From assembly GCA_023409755.1 (NCBI GenBank), contig JAEYRA010000101.1:1-10409 (forward strand): a DNA stretch of 10,409 nucleotides, in the 5' to 3' direction. Below the pieces are notes generated by a model. It was not told the origin of the DNA, ran no database searches, and saw nothing but the letters and a program-made list of their open reading frames with translations. Each line of letters begins with the position of its first letter. The first letter of the stretch is position 1. Below, one piece after another: positions 6,443-10,409 of the stretch. The stretch is from Bacillota bacterium (GTDB taxonomy: Bacteria > Bacillota > Clostridia > Christensenellales > UMGS416). The position numbers and the translations under genes were made by a program.

Positions 6443-7126
6443 TTACCGCTGGAGGAACAAGGAGCCGTCCGCCTGGATTTCGGCATAGAAAACCTTACCG
6501 GCCGTTGTATTGGCCTGGGTGAGCTGGGTGTTCAGCCAATCCTCGCTGAGGCCGAGCTCCCGCAGGTTTTTGCGAACCACCTTCCCATCCACAATGATCT
6601 CTGACGGGAGATAGACCATCGGCTGCTGTTTGGCCTCCACGTCGCTCTTTTGGGTCGGCTGGTAGGGGAATTTCTTGAGGACGCTCAGGGTTCCATTGGG
6701 CTCCAGGATGGCATAGTCAATCTCCGCGATGGAGAACACATTCTGTTGGCGGATCATCATCAGCAGATCGTCCATGTTGAGCCTTGTTCTGGCTAAGGCT
6801 TTTCTGTCGATGACCCCTCTCTTCACCAGTATGGTGGGCTGGCCGTCAAAGAGCACCCGGAGCTTCCCCGACTTTAGGCCCAAAAAACCGATGAGGGTGG
6901 TTAAGAGGCACCACATGGCCAGTGCGACCAGTTCCTTCAGGAAATGCATGGTGTTGAGCAGAATCATATTGGCGGCAATGGAGCCAATGGTGATCCCTGC
7001 GATATAGTTAAAGAAGGTAAGATGACTGAGTTGCTTGTTCCCCAGGGCTCTGGTCATCACCAGCAGAACAAAAAAGGTGATTGTGGATTCCAGCACGATC
7101 TGCAGGTAACCAATCTCATCATTCAT
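6443..7126 (-). CDS. YetF/DUF421 family membrane protein
   Basis: The ATG at 7126 is preferred over the GTG at 7138, because GGAG sits 6 nt before it. The 227-residue product has three predicted membrane spans (about 8-27, 38-57 and 62-84). A cytoplasmic DUF421 domain follows: GKLRVLFDGQPTILVKRG (87-104), MDDLLMMIRQQNVFSI (118-133) and DYAILEPNGTLSVLKK (137-152). This is the diagnostic order of Bacillus YetF/YrbG-type proteins. The C-terminal part (IVDGKVVRKNLRELGLSEDW) fits the usual second half. Such proteins are often linked to sporulation or envelope functions, but the biochemical role is unknown. The gene stands alone and converges with the permease gene. TAATAT around 7146-7151 may be its -10, without a clear -35. 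Confidence 0.9.
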   Translation of the reverse strand: MNDEIGYLQIVLESTITFFVLLVMTRALGNKQLSHLTFFNYIAGITIGSIAANMILLNTMHFLKELVALAMWCLLTTLIGFLGLKSGKLRVLFDGQPTILVKRGVIDRKALARTRLNMDDLLMMIRQQNVFSIAEIDYAILEPNGTLSVLKKFPYQPTQKSDVEAKQQPMVYLPSEIIVDGKVVRKNLRELGLSEDWLNTQLTQANTTAGKVFYAEIQADGSLFLQR

Positions 7127-7253
7127 TGTGAGCTCCACTTTTTGATATTACTTGACCTGGGGTGTACCGTTTATACCTTGTTGCATCAATCCCGGGGCAT
7201 TGCACCGGCCCTGTTCTTTTCTCCCTCCCAATGGTATACACTATGGCACAAAA

Positions 7254-7284
7254 GGGGGCTTGCCCCTGGCCGGGGCAACCCCCC
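7254..7284 (+). promoter_or_regulatory. Long GC-rich hairpin in the leader of the Cys-rich gene
   Basis: GGGGG-C-TTGCCCC (7254-7266) pairs with GGGGCAA-C-CCCCC (7272-7284): 12 pairs with one C-C mismatch and a TGGCC loop. An A-rich stretch and the AAAGGAGG ribosome binding site follow 15-25 nt later. On the plus strand there is no T-run, so it is not a terminator for plus transcripts. In minus sense four T follow, but no minus gene reads in. It may stabilise the leader or serve as a barrier. Confidence 0.5.
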
Positions 7285-7312
7285 CCAAAAAAAGAGAAAA
7301 GGAGGCCTGTTC

Positions 7313-7858
7313 ATGGTTGTTTGCAGCAGTTGTATGGCTTCGTTTGAGGATTGCACCTGTGGCTTCTACCAAAAGATAGAGCTAGATGACAACATCGCCG
7401 ACATCGTCATGCTTCTCAACCACAAAGGGTATCAGACCAGATTCAGCTGTGAAGGGCACACGGAACAGGTGTGCGAACCTGGGGCGATCGGCACCTATGT
7501 GCTGTTTGAGAAACCCTATTTCAAAGGTGCGGCATCGCCGGAAGGTTTCCAAAATCGGACGCTGAACGGGCAGAGTGACATGGAATACATCCGAAGCCCC
7601 CGAAAGAAAACCAAAACCCAAAACGCCATCCCCAACGAGACGATCAAAGCCGAGCTGCTGCAAGCGCTGCGCCGGTGGGCGGAGGCTCTGCCCGATGGCC
7701 CGGACAAGCCGCCGTATAAGACCGGGTGGATCAGTGAGAAACAGAAAATTATCACGCTGGTGGCGGCCCACCGGCTGCCGCTTTCCGCGTTGGATGTCCT
7801 CCCCGACCATGTGCAGAGGAGCCTGACCTGGAACGAAGATCATAGCTGGATTGAGTAA
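7313..7858 (+). CDS. Hypothetical Cys-rich protein with a CEGH motif
   Basis: I do not recognise a named family. The ATG at 7313 is chosen because AAAGGAGG (7298-7305) is 7 nt upstream; the longer frame upstream crosses the leader hairpin and has no such site. The 181-residue product begins MVVCSSCMASFEDCTCG, where C-x2-C (Cys4, Cys7) and C-x-C (Cys14, Cys16) look like a small metal knuckle. NIADIVMLLNHKGYQTRFSCEGH (about 27-49) follows, with Cys46 and His49. The rest is hydrophilic and basic in the middle (PRKKTKTQ), with a helix-rich C-terminus rich in Trp and Leu. It has no signal peptide or membrane span, so it is probably cytosolic. The start segment resembles hypothetical Firmicutes proteins that have the same CEGH stretch, but I can give no function. 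It stands alone; the next gene has its own promoter. Confidence 0.75.
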   Translation: MVVCSSCMASFEDCTCGFYQKIELDDNIADIVMLLNHKGYQTRFSCEGHTEQVCEPGAIGTYVLFEKPYFKGAASPEGFQNRTLNGQSDMEYIRSPRKKTKTQNAIPNETIKAELLQALRRWAEALPDGPDKPPYKTGWISEKQKIITLVAAHRLPLSALDVLPDHVQRSLTWNEDHSWIE

Positions 7859-7908
7859 CCCACACCGCGGCATGGCCCAGAGGGGCATGCCGGGTACGGC
7901 GGGCTGCT

Positions 7909-7937
7909 TTGTGATAAGATACTGGCGTTTGTATAGA
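7909..7937 (+). promoter_or_regulatory. Probable promoter of the DUF488 gene
   Basis: TTGTGA (7909-7914), a 17-nt spacer and TATAGA (7932-7937) each match the sigma-A hexamers at four of six positions. Transcription would start about 23 nt before the ATG. The hairpin at 7869-7891 (GGCATG/CATGCC with a G-G mismatch) lies just upstream but lacks a T-run. Confidence 0.4.
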
Positions 7938-7965
7938 GATCCGTCGATAAAGTGTGGGGAGAACG

Positions 7966-8580
7966 ATGGTCAACACGGTGTATACAATCGGATATTCGGG
8001 CTATGCCTCGGATCATTTCCTCCATGCTTTACGGCGGAGATCCATCATGCTTCTTGTCGATGTGCGAAGCCAGCCCTATTCGCAGCACTTCCCCGATTAC
8101 AACAAGGACAACCTTGAGAGGTTGCTCAAACGGGAGGGCCTTCATTACCGCAACTACGCGAGGGAGTTTGGAGCAAGACAGGAGGACCGCCGCTATTTCA
8201 ACCGTGACGGGTTTCTGGACTTTGAGCGGTTCGCCCAGTCGCCGCCGTTCTTATCGGGGTTTCAGAAGTTAACCGAAAGCATGAAGCAAGGGTATCGGTT
8301 TGCCTTGATGTGCGCCGAGAAAGACCCGCTGAACTGCCACCGGGCCATTTTGGTGGCGCGTGCATTCCACGATGCCGGCTACAAGGTCCTCCACTTGCTG
8401 GCGAATGACACAGAGATGACACAGGAAGAGATGGAACGCCGTCTGTTGGATCAAACCTTTCCAAACAGAAACCAAATGACCTTATTCGATGATGCATGGA
8501 GTGAAGAGGAACTCCTTGCGCAAGCCTACCGAAAGAAAAATGGTGAGATCGGGTACCATCACAACGGGGAGAGTGGATGA
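7966..8580 (+). CDS. DUF488 domain-containing protein
   Basis: This is a 204-residue protein with the typical DUF488 order. TIGYSG (7-12) is followed by LLVDVRSQPYSQHFPDYNKD (29-48). REGLHYRNYAREFGAR (56-71) comes next, then MCAEKDPLNCHR (115-126), where Cys116, Cys124, His125 and Arg126 form the characteristic C-E...CHR motif. The ATG at 7966 is chosen over the GTG at 7954 because GGGGAG (7956-7961) precedes it by 4 nt. The family is widespread, small and cytosolic. Its role is not established, though the CHR motif suggests a phosphatase- or nucleotide-related site (inference). The C-terminus (residues about 165-204) is acidic then basic and lies outside the core domain. No coding partner overlaps it. 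Confidence 0.9.
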   Translation: MVNTVYTIGYSGYASDHFLHALRRRSIMLLVDVRSQPYSQHFPDYNKDNLERLLKREGLHYRNYAREFGARQEDRRYFNRDGFLDFERFAQSPPFLSGFQKLTESMKQGYRFALMCAEKDPLNCHRAILVARAFHDAGYKVLHLLANDTEMTQEEMERRLLDQTFPNRNQMTLFDDAWSEEELLAQAYRKKNGEIGYHHNGESG

Positions 8581-8681
8581 GAATGGCTCTTCGGAGGTGA
8601 ACAATCGCCAAACAGGGTTAGCGATTCGTGAAGCTCGCTTGCATTGCTACCCGCTGCCTTGACTTATCGTATTGGCCGCGG

Positions 8682-8710
8682 TTGACTAACAAAATTACAG
8701 AATGTACCAT
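8682..8710 (+). promoter_or_regulatory. Probable promoter of the GNAT gene
   Basis: TTGACT (8682-8687), a 17-nt spacer and TACCAT (8705-8710) lie about 65 nt upstream of the ATG at 8777. A second TTGACT at 8659-8664 has no fitting -10. The change to AT-richer sequence begins close to here. Between 8581 and 8680 only an imperfect stem (GGGTTAGC with GCTACCC, about 8616-8652) was seen. Confidence 0.4.
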
Positions 8711-8776
8711 GGATTCACAAGAAGAGCACCCTTGTTTCACAGTACAAACGGAAACAATTAATCTAGGCGGTGTATT

Positions 8777-9319
8777 ATGAAAACGTTAGAAACCGAAAGA
8801 CTGATCATGAGAAATTGGAAAGAGTCTGATCTATTTGACTTTTATGAGTATGCCAAGGTTGAAGGGATCAGCGAAATGACCGGGTGGCCGCATCATGAGA
8901 ATATTGAAGTGACCAAGGCAATATTAAAAGGCTTCATTGATCATGACATCGAATATGCGTTGGTGCTAAAAGAAGAAAACAAAGTAATCGGTTCCTTAGG
9001 CTTCCATAAAAGAACTGCCGACCCAAAGTACAAAGCTGAGTTACAAAGAGAGATTGGGTATGTTTTAAGCAAAGCATACTGGGGCAGAGGACTAATGACG
9101 GAAGCCGTGCGAAAAGCAATCCCATATGCTTTTGATGAGATTAAAGTAGATGTTTTGTGGTGTGGGCACAAATCATTTAATCAACGATCGAAAAGAGTAA
9201 TTGAAAAAAGCGGATTTCGGTTTTATTGCGATGGTACATACGAATCCTTTGACAAGACCTATGATGCAAAGAAATATATCATGACTAAGGATGATTATCA
9301 TGTGTTGTACGCAAAATAA
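8777..9319 (+). CDS. GNAT family N-acetyltransferase (RimJ/RimL-like)
   Basis: This 180-residue protein has the layout of RimJ/RimL-type acetyltransferases. The start LETERLIMRNWKESDL is typical of the class. IGSLGFHK (71-78) is the central strand. EIGYVLSKAYWGRGLMTEA (92-110) carries the acetyl-CoA pyrophosphate loop. NQRSKRVIEKSGF (135-147) is the motif B helix. It transfers an acetyl group from acetyl-CoA to an amine, either a ribosomal protein N-terminus or a small molecule; the substrate is not known. The ribosome binding site is weak (AGGCGG, 7 nt before the ATG). Codons are clearly AT-richer than in all neighbours (many AAA, ATT, GAA), which suggests recent acquisition. It ends 108 bp before a strong bidirectional terminator. 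Confidence 0.92.
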   Translation: MKTLETERLIMRNWKESDLFDFYEYAKVEGISEMTGWPHHENIEVTKAILKGFIDHDIEYALVLKEENKVIGSLGFHKRTADPKYKAELQREIGYVLSKAYWGRGLMTEAVRKAIPYAFDEIKVDVLWCGHKSFNQRSKRVIEKSGFRFYCDGTYESFDKTYDAKKYIMTKDDYHVLYAK

Positions 9320-9426
9320 GGCATAGTCAGGAGCTGACTTGCCACGACATTTACGAAAAGAGCCATGAAAATGGCCCACAATTTGACTGCCGCCCCTCCC
9401 TTCCGCCGGCGGCACCCCGCCAGACC

Positions 9427-9460
9427 AAAAAACACCCGCCGGGTATCCGGCGGGTGTTTT
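9427..9460. terminator. Strong bidirectional intrinsic terminator
   Basis: AAAACACCCGCCGG (9429-9442) pairs perfectly with CCGGCGGGTGTTTT (9447-9460) over 14 bp with a GTAT loop. A-runs on the left and T-runs on the right give U-tracts on both strands. It sits between the convergent GNAT gene (plus) and the GGDEF gene (minus) and should end both transcripts. Confidence 0.92.
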
Positions 9461-9496
9461 CTGCCTCTGCGGAACCTCCGCAAGCCTTGGGCTGTG

Positions 9497-10393
9497 CTAG
9501 CGGCTGCCCTCCAGCACCAGGCGGCTTCCGCCGGCGATCTTGGCCAGGTACATGCGTTGGTCGGCCAACTCGATGAGCGCCTTGTCGTCGGCGTCGGGCC
9601 GCTCAGCCTGCGAGGCACCGCCAATGCTCGACTGTATGCGGACCTCCGGGAAGCCCGGCACCTCCAGCGTGCCGATGCGCCGCAGAATCTCCTCCATCCG
9701 CCGGGCAGCAACCTCCTCGGGCGCCTGGTAGAGCAGCACCAGGAATTCATCCCCGCCGTAGCGCACCACGCAGTCGCCCTCACGCTCACGCACCTGGGAG
9801 CGAAGGAACCCTGCCAGCGTTATCAGCGCCGCGTCGCCGGCGGCGTGCCCGTATTGGTCGTTGATGGCCTTGAAGTTGTCCACATCCAACATGGCGAAGA
9901 AGTTGGTATAGCCTGCGCTCACGGGGAACGGGCAGCGCGGCCGGTCCGCCAGATAGCGCCGGTTGTACGAGCCGGTCAGCTCATCGGTATACAGGGCACG
10001 GTTGTGGTACAGAATGCGGTCCACAAACTCGTTGTGCCCAAACGCGCCCAGCAGCACGTCGTCCTGCACCTGGTAAACGACCTCCAGCACAAGGGGTGTC
10101 TCCTCCACCACAATGTATTTGGAAATGACATTGTAGATGTCGTGCTCAATGAACTCAAACTTGCTGGTTCGTTTCCGGTCACGCAAGGCGCGGGCGGAGC
10201 TGCAGTTCTCACACCGGTGGTTTTTATTCCACACTGCATAGCAGACATTATCCTCGCACACCGGCTGGGTGCACCCCTGGGGATACTCCAGCACGACGCT
10301 GCGCACGGGGTCAACCAGCCGCGTCACGTCGTAAATATTCCGCAGGGACGCAAGCGTCTCCTGAATTTCCACGATCGAAAAATGGTCTTTCAA
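9497..10393 (-). CDS. Diguanylate cyclase (GGDEF) with Cys-rich N-terminal domain
   Basis: The protein makes c-di-GMP from two GTP. From the TTG at 10393 it has 298 residues. The TTG is supported by AGGCAGGG 5 nt upstream, but the frame stays open to the window edge, so a longer N-terminus cannot be excluded. Residues 41-64 hold five Cys (C41, C46, C51, C61, C64, ending CENC), plausibly a metal or redox sensor. The helix after it joins the GGDEF domain at DELTGSYNRRYL (137-148). The metal-binding Asp is D170 in MLDVDNFK, and RYGGDEF (211-217) is the intact catalytic loop. R204-E-G-D207 is the inhibitory RxxD site, so product feedback is likely. No signal peptide or membrane span is visible, so it is probably cytosolic. 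It stands alone on the minus strand. Confidence 0.92.
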   Translation of the reverse strand: MKDHFSIVEIQETLASLRNIYDVTRLVDPVRSVVLEYPQGCTQPVCEDNVCYAVWNKNHRCENCSSARALRDRKRTSKFEFIEHDIYNVISKYIVVEETPLVLEVVYQVQDDVLLGAFGHNEFVDRILYHNRALYTDELTGSYNRRYLADRPRCPFPVSAGYTNFFAMLDVDNFKAINDQYGHAAGDAALITLAGFLRSQVREREGDCVVRYGGDEFLVLLYQAPEEVAARRMEEILRRIGTLEVPGFPEVRIQSSIGGASQAERPDADDKALIELADQRMYLAKIAGGSRLVLEGSR

Positions 10394-10409
10394 CGGTGCC
10401 CTGCCTTTC

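Noticed and set aside
5761..6486. Long minus-strand frame of 241 codons opposite the permease
   Set aside because: It is antisense to a coherent permease and its translation is rich in Arg, Gly, His and Pro without domain features.
7869..7891. Terminator after the Cys-rich gene
   Set aside because: The hairpin has a G-G mismatch and is followed by GC-rich sequence with no T-tract, so it is not a convincing intrinsic terminator.

Overview
The window reads as chromosomal DNA from a GC-rich Gram-positive bacterium, most likely a clostridial or Oscillospiraceae-type Firmicute. This rests on strong GGGGAGG/AAGGAGG ribosome binding sites, frequent GTG and TTG starts, sigma-A-type promoters, and Firmicutes-like families (YetF/DUF421, LctP permease, MetY). 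The taxonomic placement is an inference. No tRNA, rRNA, IS element, phage gene or CRISPR array was seen.

Layout. Positions 1-1291 (minus) hold the N-terminal 430 residues of an exported Ig/fibronectin-type surface protein that runs off the left edge. Positions 1292-2101 carry no convincing gene. The part next to the surface protein holds its promoter, a leader terminator and hairpins near the ribosome binding site. The rest (about 1546-2071) is very rich in perfect inverted repeats and looks like a structured transcript or a palindromic repeat element; it is the least explained part of the window. MetY, an O-acetylhomoserine sulfhydrylase, follows on the minus strand (2102-3364, GTG start). 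It diverges from a plus-strand pair at 3550-4620: a flavin-reductase-like protein and a degenerate family I inorganic pyrophosphatase homologue. An LctP-family permease with its own extended -10 promoter comes next (4777-6387). A YetF/DUF421 membrane protein converges on it from the minus strand (6443-7126).

From 7313 to 9319 three independent plus-strand genes follow: an unrecognised Cys-rich protein with a strong leader hairpin, a DUF488 protein, and a visibly AT-richer GNAT acetyltransferase that looks acquired. A strong bidirectional terminator (9427-9460) separates the GNAT gene from a minus-strand GGDEF diguanylate cyclase (9497-10393) with a Cys-rich N-terminal domain and an apparent TTG start.

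The genes do not form one pathway. MetY serves sulfur assimilation, the permease carboxylate transport, and the GGDEF protein c-di-GMP signalling. The rest look like independent housekeeping or accessory units. No coherent new multi-gene system is evident. The best candidates for something undescribed are the structured intergenic region and the leader of the surface protein gene.
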